From an uncultured Bacteroidales bacterium (lineage in GTDB: Bacteria > Bacteroidota > Bacteroidia > Bacteroidales > Paludibacteraceae): a stretch of DNA of 64,000 bases. Shown here piece after piece: positions 25,190 through 33,945 of this stretch. Each line of letters begins with the position of its first letter. Position 1 is the first letter of the stretch. The notes beneath the pieces are model-generated. The model saw only the letters and a program-made list of their open reading frames with translations, made no database searches and was not told where the DNA came from. The stretch covers positions 1-64,000 of the forward strand of contig UQNE01000005.1 of NCBI GenBank assembly GCA_900542355.1, given 5' to 3'. A program made the position numbers and the translations under genes.

Positions 25190-25221
25190 CAAAGATACAA
25201 CAATTTATTGAATTATAAAAA
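25190..25221 (-). promoter_or_regulatory. Likely rnhA promoter
   Basis: TATCTTTG (25197-25190) on the minus strand with a poor -33 match (TTTT). It implies an rnhA leader of about 110 nt overlapping the opposite leader by roughly 80 nt. Confidence 0.5.
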
Positions 25222-25280
25222 CTGCATTACCCGAATTGCAGAACCCTATCTGCAAAACCGCAAAAACAAATAAACACGAT

Positions 25281-26669
25281 ATGAAACACACCATTTCTAC
25301 AGTTCTTGCACTCTGTATGTGTGCCAACATCTCTGCGCAGATGTATCTATGGAAAGACGGTAAGTACACCGTTTCCGAATTAGACAGCATCACCTTCACC
25401 GCCCCCGAACCGCCTGCGGACACACGCCGCGTGGCGGTAAGCAGCAAGGTAGATGCTGTACAACCGATGACCGGGCTCGTGATGTGGCCCTCGCATAGCC
25501 GTATCAACGAGTATAAATCGTCTATCTCGCTCGAGTTTCACTATTGCCTGCCCTGCAAAGTGGTAACAGGCAAGCAAGACGGCAAGATACAATACAACTG
25601 GTCATACCTCGAAAATATACTCAACGATATTGCCTCTCGCGGACACCAGGCCGTCATCCGCTTCCGATACGAGTACCCGAGTAGCACCGATGTAGATGGT
25701 ACCAAGGGTACCACCGCCGTACCACAGTACATCAAAAACCTTTCGGACTACCACGAGACCTATAGCAAAAACCCGGGCGGAGACGGACCGACCTACTATG
25801 CCGACTGGAGCAACACCGAGTTGCAGTGGTTCACCAAGCAGTTCTACACCGACCTCGCCGCACGCTACAACGACGACCCGCGTATAGCCTTCCTCGAAGT
25901 AGGCTTCGGGCATTGGTCGGAGTATCACATCTATGGCACTACCCTCAAACTCGGTACAAACTTCCCCTCTAAAGCCTATCAAAAAGAGTTTTTCCTCCAT
26001 TTGGCTTCCGTAGTGCGTATCCCATGGCTTGTCTCTATCGATGCTGCCGACGATTCGTACAGTCCTGTGGTGGCCGACAATACCTTAATGGGACTGTCGT
26101 TCGGCTTGTTCGACGATTCGTTTATGCACGCCGGGCATGAGATAGGCTCCTCCGACGGCTACAACGAGGAGAACTGGAATGCTATCGGCAAAAACACACG
26201 CTGGCAATCAGGCGTCTGCGGCGGCGAAGTCAGTTACTACACAAGCAACGACCAAAAGAACTTCCTCAACCCCGCCGGTATGTACGGCACTACCTGGGAA
26301 GCCGCAGCCAAAAAATACCACATCTCTTTTATGATTGCCAACGACGCACCAAGCGGCAGTTATGGTACAGTAGCACGCTTTAAGTCCGCGGGTATGGCTA
26401 GCGGCTATTGCTTCCGCGTAACCGACTGCAAGACCGATGGCAGTCAAACTTGGGTAACCGTTACCAACGAAGGTATCGCCCCACTCTACCGCGATGCCTA
26501 CTTCGCTATCGGCGACACCCGCTCCGAGACCTCGCTAGCAGGCCTGCTCCCGGGAGCAAGCAAGACCATCGTCATCCCTACCGGCATTACCACCGGCAAC
26601 CAACTGCATATCGTGTCGCCCTATATCCTTTCATCACAGCAGATTCAGTTCAATGCCGATGTCAAATAG
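25281..26669 (+). CDS. Secreted DUF4832-like putative glycoside hydrolase
   Basis: The 462-residue protein has a signal peptide (cut near ISAQ). A short SELDSITFT segment follows, a motif common near the start of Bacteroidales surface proteins. The catalytic-like region resembles DUF4874/DUF4832 proteins and GH42-like barrels. It has MTGLVMWPSHSRI, then VIRFRYEYPS, AFLEVGFGHWSEYH (a candidate acid Glu on a strand end) and a C-terminal beta domain with VTVTNEGIAPLYRDAYF. The substrate is unknown. The start at 25281 gives the signal peptide. The gene is monocistronic. Confidence 0.75.
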   Translation: MKHTISTVLALCMCANISAQMYLWKDGKYTVSELDSITFTAPEPPADTRRVAVSSKVDAVQPMTGLVMWPSHSRINEYKSSISLEFHYCLPCKVVTGKQDGKIQYNWSYLENILNDIASRGHQAVIRFRYEYPSSTDVDGTKGTTAVPQYIKNLSDYHETYSKNPGGDGPTYYADWSNTELQWFTKQFYTDLAARYNDDPRIAFLEVGFGHWSEYHIYGTTLKLGTNFPSKAYQKEFFLHLASVVRIPWLVSIDAADDSYSPVVADNTLMGLSFGLFDDSFMHAGHEIGSSDGYNEENWNAIGKNTRWQSGVCGGEVSYYTSNDQKNFLNPAGMYGTTWEAAAKKYHISFMIANDAPSGSYGTVARFKSAGMASGYCFRVTDCKTDGSQTWVTVTNEGIAPLYRDAYFAIGDTRSETSLAGLLPGASKTIVIPTGITTGNQLHIVSPYILSSQQIQFNADVK

Positions 26670-26717
26670 GCTTCTGAGGCGTTTACCCATTTGGTAAGGT
26701 AATCTCTCCAAACGCAG

Positions 26718-26758
26718 CATATCCGCCTATCTCTCGGCAAGGGAGGTCGGCGGATATG
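26718..26758. other. Inverted repeat downstream of the glycosidase-like gene
   Basis: CATATCCGCC pairs with GGCGGATATG. The right arm is extended as GCGGATATGCGTAT, which recurs directly at about 26805-26818. There is no T tract, so termination is uncertain. Confidence 0.55.
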
Positions 26759-26817
26759 CGTATCAAAGGGAATCAATGACGAATGGGGCCAATGATGGTT
26801 TGCAGCGGATATGCGTA

Positions 26818-26857
26818 TAAAAAAAGTCTGCCCGACAAATCGCTTGCAGAGCAGACT
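26818..26857 (-). terminator. Terminator of the lipoprotein cluster
   Basis: On the minus strand AGTCTGC...GCAGACT is followed by an unbroken T run. It lies 34 bp beyond the stop of the gene at 26891. Confidence 0.88.
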
Positions 26858-26890
26858 CACATTAGGTACAAATATACACTCCCTACTCAA

Positions 26891-27418
26891 TCACCGTAGC
26901 GTAGAGAGGTATGCGCTATCTACAGTAAAGTAGAAATTGAAAGTAGTATCATCTATCAACTCGGGTACATAATTCTCAATCTGGAAAATGCGTTTATTTT
27001 GCTCTATATCTAATTTCCGATATTCGTCATTACCAATTTGCATTCCAAATTCATATTGATACCCTTCTGTAGGTGCATCATACCACAAATACTTCAATCC
27101 ATCATCTACTGTGTACACTGGTGCCTTTTCATTACTTCCTATGATTACAAAAGCGTTCTGCGTATAACATTCGACTTTAGCAACAGAGTTAGGAGCCAAT
27201 ACTACCAATTTGTCTATAAGCCGATTTAAATGTCGATTAGAGTCGTAAGATACAAACTTGATGGACACATCTTGAGATAAAGTATTTTTCCAATAGTAAT
27301 TATAAGTGTATGTTGCAACACACTTCTTACCCTCAAATGGATCTTCCGTTTCACATGAAGTTACTGTAAAACAGATAGTCATAATGGCACATACTGCCAT
27401 AATAAATTCCTTTTTCAT
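26891..27418 (-). CDS. Lipoprotein of unknown function
   Basis: The 175-residue product starts MKKEFIMAVC and has lipobox VTSC (Cys22). The mature part is beta-rich with many aromatic residues (YTYNYYWKNT, YLWYDAPTEGYQYEFGMQ). I do not recognise a family. An ATG two codons upstream is an alternative start. It is the third of three consecutive minus-strand genes, 12 bp after the second, in a stretch visibly richer in A+T than its surroundings. Confidence 0.75.
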   Translation of the reverse strand: MKKEFIMAVCAIMTICFTVTSCETEDPFEGKKCVATYTYNYYWKNTLSQDVSIKFVSYDSNRHLNRLIDKLVVLAPNSVAKVECYTQNAFVIIGSNEKAPVYTVDDGLKYLWYDAPTEGYQYEFGMQIGNDEYRKLDIEQNKRIFQIENYVPELIDDTTFNFYFTVDSAYLSTLR

Positions 27419-27430
27419 ACTCATTCTATA

Positions 27431-27793
27431 TTATTTAGATATATCAATAGCAGCACCATCCGCATTACTAACCTTAACCGAATAAGAACTTATCCATGTA
27501 GGGTACCCGCATGCACTAAAGTACTTAATATGGTTGGATGAGCGGTTTTTCATCCTGCAATTATGATTGAATGTAAAAGTATGGTTGTGTCTTTTTTGGG
27601 TGTTTCCACATGTTGTAGCAACTCTTATATTCATATTTGTTTTACAAAAATACTGAACATTATTACCATTTCTACGCCGATAGTTACTTATTACCACATA
27701 AGCGTTTCTTCTATCTATTCCCAAAATTGTACGACAATCTTTTGATCTAATACTAACAGAAATATAACAATTGTCCTTATTAGTACTATTCAT
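27431..27793 (-). CDS. Hypothetical basic Cys/Asn-rich protein
   Basis: The 120-residue frame is rich in Asn, Arg, Lys and Cys (six cysteines) with no signal peptide or recognised motif. The AAAGGAG sequence abuts the ATG directly, too close for a normal ribosome site. The true start, or even the coding status, is therefore uncertain. It sits between two lipoprotein genes in the same direction, 40 bp after one and 12 bp before the other, which is the main support. A degenerate gene that has lost its signal peptide is an alternative. Confidence 0.45.
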   Translation of the reverse strand: MNSTNKDNCYISVSIRSKDCRTILGIDRRNAYVVISNYRRRNGNNVQYFCKTNMNIRVATTCGNTQKRHNHTFTFNHNCRMKNRSSNHIKYFSACGYPTWISSYSVKVSNADGAAIDISK

Positions 27794-27833
27794 CTCCTTT
27801 ACATTCGAGGTATTTGTAATGAAACAAGGACTA

Positions 27834-28562
27834 CTAACCCCCTGAGGCTTGTGCTTGATTTTGCAGTTGTTTTACCTCCATTATATTTTTCATCTGAGCA
27901 ATCTTTGAATAGTTTGTCGTGCTACATAGCACTTCATCCTTTCCAAAAAAGCGATGTACCTCTTCACCAACAACAAACAGATTGTTGGAATTACAAAAAA
28001 CCATCTCATCAACAAGTCCCAACGATTCTATATAGTGTTCTCCAAGACTATCGTATTCTAAGATATATTGTGGATATTTCTCCTGCATAGTTTTTACAAA
28101 CTGATCCAACGCTTTTTCTGCCGGAGATACAAACACATTACCATAACCCGGCGGAAAGGCTGCGTGCAAATTAATACTACCTCCCGGATAGGGTTTTGCC
28201 TCTATCAACTCCCATGCTTTTTCCCACTCTTGTTCATAAATGATGTTTGATTCCAAGATCTCATTCTCTACATTGTTTTCATTAGTCCATTGACGCAGTT
28301 GTTTATAGTCCATATCTTGAAGCACAGCAAGCGTAGAATCCAATTCGTCATACGAATCAAAAATCCTCACATTTGTGCCAAAGATTGCAGGGTTCTGCCG
28401 TACAAAGGCTGCTGCTCGGGCTTTGCGCATAGCCGGTGTTTCCTCACTAATCTGCACTTGCGGAGTTTCTGTATCTCCGATTTGCGAATTGAGCAACTCA
28501 TTGTTGCTACACGATGACATTGGCAAACATAGTGCCAAAGTCGAAAAAATAAGTTTTTTCAT
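27834..28562 (-). CDS. DUF4848-like lipoprotein
   Basis: The 242-residue protein has a lipoprotein signal (MSSC, Cys18). A helical region follows: AMRKARAAAFVRQNPAIFG, FDSYDELDSTLAVLQDM and YKQLRQWTNENN. The last third has CNSNNLFVVGEEVHRFF. The layout resembles the DUF4848 family of Bacteroides lipoproteins, whose function is unknown; the family name is from memory. It is the first gene of the three-gene cluster. A weak TATCTTTG lies near 28627-28620 but lacks a good -33 box. Confidence 0.75.
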   Translation of the reverse strand: MKKLIFSTLALCLPMSSCSNNELLNSQIGDTETPQVQISEETPAMRKARAAAFVRQNPAIFGTNVRIFDSYDELDSTLAVLQDMDYKQLRQWTNENNVENEILESNIIYEQEWEKAWELIEAKPYPGGSINLHAAFPPGYGNVFVSPAEKALDQFVKTMQEKYPQYILEYDSLGEHYIESLGLVDEMVFCNSNNLFVVGEEVHRFFGKDEVLCSTTNYSKIAQMKNIMEVKQLQNQAQASGG

Positions 28563-28632
28563 TGTAATTATTATTTAATTAGTTGTTAATTGGTAAATTA
28601 TCACGATAAATCAATTATCACAAAGATACATA

Positions 28633-29035
28633 TCAGAACATAAACTCTCCTTTGAGTATATGGTCTTTGTTTTGGAGATATAGGGTATAAGTTCCTTGTT
28701 GCCAAGCGGTTAGCGAAATCTCTATTACCTCTCCACCGAGCGTGCTTTCTATTGCCTCATACACCGTTTCGCCTACACAATCAATACGCACACGCGTGGT
28801 TTCTACATCCGCTTTTACCACAATGAACAGTACATCCTCCGCAAGTACCACATCATAATCGAACATTCCATCCAATGAGTAAGGTCGAATACCGGGTCGC
28901 CCACCTATTGATTTAGAAGGCACCTCTTTCATTGGCACCTTAGTTCCCTTTAGATGTTTCAAATCGTTAGGGTTGCCTGCCGAGAGCGGCAGGGCAAAGA
29001 TTGCTACAAGAGCAAGCAATAAGAATTTTTTTCAT
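28633..29035 (-). pseudogene. DUF3244-like small secreted protein, frameshifted in a poly-A run
   Basis: The body (128 codons open from 29019) resembles DUF3244: a short exported beta-sandwich ending in a YTLYLQNKDHILKGEF-type strand. The only ATG is at 29035, followed by seven A. With seven A the frame fails soon; with six A it reads MKKFLLLALVAIFALPLSAG, a perfect signal peptide leading straight into the body. So one extra A disrupts the gene, as a real mutation, a phase-variable tract or an assembly error. A promoter (TTTGG 29164-29160, TATTTTTG 29139-29132) lies upstream. Confidence 0.75.
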
Positions 29036-29050
29036 ATTTTTAAGTAATTA

Positions 29051-29082
29051 TTTGTTTTATCGCCATAAAATGCTTACCTTTG
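29051..29082 (+). promoter_or_regulatory. Promoter of the TPR/HTH regulator gene
   Basis: TTTG (29051-29054), 20 bp and TACCTTTG (29075-29082). It overlaps the leader of the divergent DUF3244 gene. Confidence 0.75.
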
Positions 29083-29131
29083 CAGGGTGTTTGGCAGGCT
29101 TGCCTACAGTCGCCGTTTTTCGGCAACGGCA

Positions 29132-29164
29132 CAAAAATAGTAGAAAAGATAGCAAAACACCAAA
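29132..29164 (-). promoter_or_regulatory. Likely promoter of the DUF3244-like gene
   Basis: TTTGG (29164-29160), 20 bp and TATTTTTG (29139-29132) on the minus strand. Confidence 0.55.
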
Positions 29165-29239
29165 TTAAATACTTACCCGCCCTATCAAATTTGGTCACTT
29201 TATTGCTCGTAACTCACTGATAATCAATAGCGCAATTTT

Positions 29240-30919
29240 ATGTTTCAGAAAAATACTTACCTGCCCTATTTGTGCATATCTTGTGTAGTGGCTATTTTGC
29301 TATCTTGCTGTATATTAAGCAGTTGCAAACACGATGTGAAAGTACAGAATGTGCACATTATGCGTGCAGACAGCCTTATTGAGAGCCGGCCGGACAGTAC
29401 AATGGCTATTCTTGCCTCTATCAGCGATGATTCGTTGCCGGAAAACGACAAAATTTACAGGTATTTGCTGCGGGAATATGCCTCTCTCAAACTGTGGCAA
29501 CCGGTTTCTCCCGACTCGATTATACCGATGGTAGTGGACTATTACCAACGCACAAAAGATAAAAAACATTTATGCAAAGCCCTGTATGTACAAGGTGCAG
29601 AATACGAGCATACTATGCACTATCAAAAGGCGATGCTATGCCTCAAAGAGGCTGAGCAATACATTCCCTATACCGATTCAACAGAATCACTTGCCGGACT
29701 CATCTATATGATAGAAGGTGCGATATTTGAGAACAACATTTTGTATTTCCTCGCAGTCGAAAAGTATAAGCAGGCACTTCCTTTCTTCTTAAGAAACAAC
29801 GACTATATCCGTATCAGTAGTTGCTATAGAGGATTATACGATATGGATGTATATCAAGACATTACACCCAATGCACAATATATCGATGAGGCAATCCGAT
29901 ATGCCGCTCTATCCGGCGATACCTTAGCCTGCACGCTGACAATGCTATCCAAAGAACAAAATGCCACGCCGTTCGATTCACTAAAAGTATTAGATCTCAC
30001 TTTGCAACTTTGCGACTCATTTGGATATGCCCGTTATGCTGACTATGCTACAGAATACTATATGAATAGGCAAGATTTCTCGACCGCGAACTATTATCTG
30101 CAACACTTTGCCACCGACACCACCACTGCCGATTGGAGCATATATCAATAGCATTATCTGCACAGCAAATGGCTATACAGTCAGAATTTGCCACAATTAG
30201 CCTATTCAGAAATTCTGCACACTTATGAGGCTTTCCACGAACAAATCAAGCAAAGCAACAAAGTCCGCACCTACCTTATCTCTCGGCAGTATGACCTCGA
30301 AAAGGAGCAACAAAAGACCTTGCGGCTAACCATCACCCGCCAACGCCTATGGATCAGTATTGGCAGTATCGTATTTGGCTTTTGTATTATTTTGCTGATA
30401 ATCAGCCTCATATACCTACACAAGCGTATGCTGCATCAGCAAAGAGAACAACAACTGCAAGCCGACATTCGCCAACTGCGCACCGAACTGACCGAGAAAC
30501 GCAACACGCTGCGGCAACTGCTCTACCAGCGTCTGAACATCACCAAACATCTGCATAGCGGCAATATGCCCGACAAGTTGCCTCGCGAACTGAGAGATTT
30601 CCTTGAGGATATGCTCTTTACCGACGAGAGCAACTGGCAGAAGTTTCGCACCGAATTTAACAACCTATACGATAATCTACTCTGTAAACTGAAAGCAGCG
30701 CACCCCGAACTGACCACACAAGATGAGCAAGTAGTTGCGTTGGGTGTACTGCAATTCGACAATAGCGACATCGCTTTCTTGCTCGGTATCACCGACCGCA
30801 CGATATAGAATCGGCGGCAAAAACTCAAGAACCGCTTGGGCGATCCGCAGATGGACTTAGACCAATGGTTCAACACCCAAGCCAATACCTTCCCCGACAT
30901 CAGTACGCTGCGGCGTTGA
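29240..30919 (+). pseudogene. TPR sensor-regulator with HTH output, broken by two in-frame amber codons
   Basis: The same frame runs from the ATG at 29240 to a TGA at 30917-30919 (559 codons), interrupted only by TAG at 30149 (codon 304) and TAG at 30806 (codon 523). The parts are a lipoprotein-like or anchored N terminus, TPR-like helices to about 330, a membrane helix near 375-395 (FGFCIILLIISLIYL) and a coiled coil. A helix-turn-helix follows, around LQFDNSDIAFLLGITDRTI and NRRQKLKNRLG after the second TAG. Related intact Bacteroidales proteins combine TPR, one membrane helix and a LuxR-like HTH. TAG ends normal genes here, such as smpB, so it is not simply recoded. Confidence 0.8.
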
Positions 30920-30957
30920 GAGAATAAACTACACAATATAATATATAAGCAAGAAGA

Positions 30958-30984
30958 AAGCCTCAGCACATTGCGCTGAGGCTT
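30958..30984. terminator. Terminator between the TPR regulator and tRNA-Met
   Basis: AAGCCTCAGC...GCTGAGGCTT is a perfect 10-bp stem with a T-containing tail on both strands. It can serve both the plus-strand regulator and the minus-strand tRNA. Confidence 0.85.
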
Positions 30985-30990
30985 CCTTTG

Positions 30991-31064
30991 TAGCGGGACC
31001 CGGGATTGAACCGGGGACCTCATGATTATGAATCATGCGCTCTAACCAGCTGAGCTATCCCGCC
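30991..31064 (-). tRNA. tRNA-Met or tRNA-Ile2 (anticodon CAT)
   Basis: A 74-nt cloverleaf: acceptor GGCGGGA/TCCCGCT, D arm AGCTCAGCTGGTTAGAGC, anticodon stem CATGA/TCATG with loop TTCATAA, and T stem CCCGG/CCGGG. Overall it looks like elongator tRNA-Met. An Ile2 identity after lysidine modification cannot be excluded from sequence alone. The discriminator is A and CCA is not encoded. Confidence 0.92.
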
Positions 31065-31139
31065 AACCCATCTCCGAAGAGATAGTAAATACTAACTTTC
31101 TTTTGTGTGAGAAACGATACTCTCTTTAGAAAGCGGCTG

Positions 31140-31171
31140 CAAAGGTACAACAAAAAATTGATATGAGCAAA
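31140..31171 (-). promoter_or_regulatory. tRNA-Met promoter
   Basis: TTTG (31171-31168), 20 bp and TACCTTTG (31147-31140) on the minus strand. Confidence 0.8.
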
Positions 31172-31301
31172 CAAAATGGCGTTTTTTTGTGCTTTTCCGG
31201 CAAAAACCGACTGAAAACCACCTGCAAACCGCCCATTAGGGTTATCGGTTTGGGGTAGTAGCACGATTTGTATTGTCTATGTGGCAAGTAGGGATTTATA
31301 T

Positions 31302-31333
31302 TTGCATATCTGCCAAAAAAGCAGTACTTTTGC
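31302..31333 (+). promoter_or_regulatory. gpmI promoter
   Basis: TTTG (31302-31305), 20 bp and TACTTTTG (31326-31333), with a leader of about 70 nt. Confidence 0.8.
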
Positions 31334-31409
31334 AGGCAATAGACAACTCGGATTGCCTAATGGTTGTCTAACAAAGCAAACTATCGAATTATTTAACACA
31401 GAATAGATT

Positions 31410-32939
31410 ATGAGCAAAGCATTATTGATGATTCTCGACGGCTGGGGAATCGGAGATCACTCAAAAGCCGATGTTATCTCTTGCACACCTACTCCGCATT
31501 GGGATGCGCTGTTGGCCAAATATCCGCATAGTCAGTTGCAAGCCAGCGGCGAGAATGTAGGTTTGCCCGACGGACAGATGGGCAACTCGGAGGTAGGACA
31601 CCTCAACATAGGTGCCGGGCGTGTGGTTTATCAAGACTTGGTAAAGATCAACCGCGCCTGCAAAGACGGTTCCATCAAGCAGAACCCAGAGATAATCAGT
31701 GCCTTCAAGACGGCTAAGGAGTCGGGCAAGAAACTGCACATCATGGGTCTGACCTCTACAGGAGGTGTCCACTCATCGTTCGACCACCTTTTCTACCTGA
31801 CCGAGATAGCCAAAGAGTATGGTTTGGAGGGACGCACCTTCGTTCATTGCTTTATGGACGGCCGTGATACCGACCCGAAATCGGGACTCGGTTTTATCGA
31901 CCAACTGCAGGCGCACTTAGCAGAAACCTGCGGCGAGATTGCCTCTATCCAAGGGCGTTTCTATGCTATGGATCGTGATAAACGCTGGGAGCGTATCAAG
32001 GTGGCTTACGACTGCTTGGTCAATGGTATCGGCCACGAGAGCGAGGACATGCACAAGGCAGTGGAAGAATCGTACAACGAGGGCGTAACCGATGAGTTTA
32101 TCAAACCTATCGTACATGTACGCAACGGTCAACCGCTGGCTACCATAGAGGAAGGTGATGTAGTGATTTTCTTCAACTACCGCAACGACCGCGCTAAAGA
32201 AATCACCATTGTGCTCACCCAACAGGATATGCCGGAGCAGGGAATGCACACTATCCCCAACCTCAACTACTACTGCATGACGCCGTACGACTCGTCGTTC
32301 AAAGGCTTGCATATCCTCTTCCCGAAAGAGAATGTACAAAACACGCTGGGCGAGATTGTGTCGAACGCAGGTATGAAGCAGTTGCGTATCGCCGAGACCG
32401 AGAAGTTTGCGCATGTTACCTTCTTCTTCAACGGCGGTCGCGAATCGGAGTACCCGGGCGAGGAGCGTATCCTGATACCGAGTCCGAAGGTAGCCACCTA
32501 CGACCTGAAACCCGAGATGTCGGCACCCGAGGTTACCACCGCACTCTGCAATGCGCTCGATACGCAGAAGTACGACTATATCACGCTCAACTTTGCCAAC
32601 GGCGACATGGTGGGACATACAGGTATCTATGCTGCCGTACAAAAGGCCGTTGAGACCATCGATACTTGCGTAGATAAGGTAGTTACCACTGCGCTCAAGA
32701 ACGACTACGAAATCATCATCATTGCCGACCATGGTAACTGCGACCACGAACTGAACGCCGACGGCACGCCCAACACGGCTCACTCGCTCAACCCCGTTCC
32801 GTTTGTGTATGTGAGCAACAGGCATACCCACGCACAAGTGGAGAACGGTATCTTGGCAGATGTAGCACCGTCGATTTGCCATATCCTCGGGCTGAAACAG
32901 CCCGCAGAGATGACAGGACACAACCTGATAAAAGACTGA
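31410..32939 (+). CDS. gpmI: 2,3-bisphosphoglycerate-independent phosphoglycerate mutase
   Basis: GpmI interconverts 3- and 2-phosphoglycerate in glycolysis using two manganese ions. The 509-residue protein has the alkaline-phosphatase-type layout: metal-binding Asp10 in ILDGWG, the phosphoserine Ser60 in GNSEVGHLNIGAGR, DGRDTDP near 152, and the C-terminal metal site IIADHGNCDHE. The length is standard. It stands alone, with its own promoter and terminator. Confidence 0.98.
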   Translation: MSKALLMILDGWGIGDHSKADVISCTPTPHWDALLAKYPHSQLQASGENVGLPDGQMGNSEVGHLNIGAGRVVYQDLVKINRACKDGSIKQNPEIISAFKTAKESGKKLHIMGLTSTGGVHSSFDHLFYLTEIAKEYGLEGRTFVHCFMDGRDTDPKSGLGFIDQLQAHLAETCGEIASIQGRFYAMDRDKRWERIKVAYDCLVNGIGHESEDMHKAVEESYNEGVTDEFIKPIVHVRNGQPLATIEEGDVVIFFNYRNDRAKEITIVLTQQDMPEQGMHTIPNLNYYCMTPYDSSFKGLHILFPKENVQNTLGEIVSNAGMKQLRIAETEKFAHVTFFFNGGRESEYPGEERILIPSPKVATYDLKPEMSAPEVTTALCNALDTQKYDYITLNFANGDMVGHTGIYAAVQKAVETIDTCVDKVVTTALKNDYEIIIIADHGNCDHELNADGTPNTAHSLNPVPFVYVSNRHTHAQVENGILADVAPSICHILGLKQPAEMTGHNLIKD

Positions 32940-32967
32940 TACATACAATAATATATCAATCACTTGC

Positions 32968-33005
32968 AAAAATGTTGCATGCCGCAGGGTGTGCAACATT
33001 TTTTT
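32968..33005 (+). terminator. gpmI terminator
   Basis: AAAATGTTGCA...TGCAACATTTTTTTG hairpin with T tract, about 30 bp after the stop. Beyond it, 33006-33476 holds a family B repeat and no recognised gene. Confidence 0.88.
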
Positions 33006-33258
33006 GTATCTTTGAGATGATGTTTGGCGGGTATGTGGCGAAGTTTGCGTAATTTTGCGGCATACTTTTTCACACCAAAGAAACGAAAAAAGTTGTGGTA
33101 TTTTGATTTCCGGACCTTTGTCCGCAGAGTGGCTGCTTTTGTGATGGGAGCCGCCACTTTTTGTATGGTGTCAGCACTATGCAGAGAGGCATACGATTTA
33201 GCAAAATGACAGTTGATACAGCAGCGAGGCTGACAAAATGATAATGAGCAAAACGGTG

Positions 33259-33296
33259 TTAGGTCTCGATGAGGTCTCGACAATAGTTCGACGAAA
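33259..33296. repeat. Intergenic repeat family B copy
   Basis: TTAGGTCTCGATGAGGTC followed by TCGACAATAGTTCGACGAAA, nearly identical to the copy at 9610. Confidence 0.75.
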
Positions 33297-33476
33297 TCTC
33301 GACAAAGACTGTTTGACAAAATGCTACAAAAATTCACTTTGCGCTGACAGATTGAATTAGATCGGCAGAGAGAAAATGGACTGAATAGAGATTAGCAAAA
33401 TTTTGACAGGGCGTAAAAAATAAAGCATTTCTGTCTGCAGGGCTTGCAGGAACGAAAAAAGGTGTAAGTATCGACT

Positions 33477-33737
33477 TTGACGATGTATGGCACAACACAG
33501 GCGAGCAAGTTGGGCATCAGTCGGGCGCAGTTGTTCCGCAAAGTGAAATCAAAAATAGGGGTAACGCCAGTGGACTTGATACGGCAGATACGCTTGCAGA
33601 AAGCCAAACAGATGCTGCAGCATACCGACCTCTCGGTGTCGCAGGTGGCTTATTCCGTGGGGTTCTCGTCGGCATCGTATTTTGCCAAATGCTACAAAGA
33701 TTTCTTTGGTTTTGCGCCCAAACATAAGCCGTCTTGA
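33477..33737 (+). pseudogene. Isolated AraC-type HTH domain (5'-truncated regulator)
   Basis: The frame encodes only the DNA-binding end of an AraC-type regulator: KLGISRAQLFRKVKSKIGVT, then LSVSQVAYSVGFSSASYFAK and FFGFAPKHKPS before the stop. This is the usual C-terminal domain of hybrid two-component or AraC proteins. No sensor region, promoter or ribosome site is seen upstream; the sequence before 33470 is unrelated repeat-bearing spacer. A functional stand-alone 86-residue regulator is possible but less likely. Confidence 0.7.
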
Positions 33738-33780
33738 GCGGAAGAACGCTGACGAAATTGCGGTTTCGTGTGTACCATGG

Positions 33781-33945
33781 TTTCCGTTAACGGTTAATTG
33801 ACGATTAAACATAGTGGGGACTCTAAGAACATATAATTACCATATAATTAGACATTAATTTCTTTTCTACGGGTTACCATCCATTGAAATGCCATTCACA
33901 GTGAGGACAGGTTCTCCGTTAATTACAGTTAATTGACCATTAATG
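33781..33945. repeat. Intergenic repeat family A, two copies
   Basis: TTTCCGTTAACGGTTAATTG plus ACGATTAAAC at 33781-33810, and GTTCTCCGTTAATTACAGTT plus AATTGACCATTAATGGC at 33911-33947. Nothing else is recognised between 33738 and 34113. Confidence 0.65.

Noticed and set aside
29240..30919. TAG recoding to an amino acid as explanation of the in-frame ambers
   Set aside because: smpB, the 5'-nucleotidase half and the DUF4832-like gene all end in TAG at their expected family lengths, so TAG is a working stop here.
31917..32999. 360-codon minus-strand open frame opposite gpmI
   Set aside because: Antisense shadow of gpmI; the translation has no family features.
33025..33060. Possible orphan promoter (TTTGG with TAATTTTG) after gpmI
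   Set aside because: The spacer is about 22 bp, longer than the 19-20 bp of the other promoters, and nothing recognisable lies downstream.
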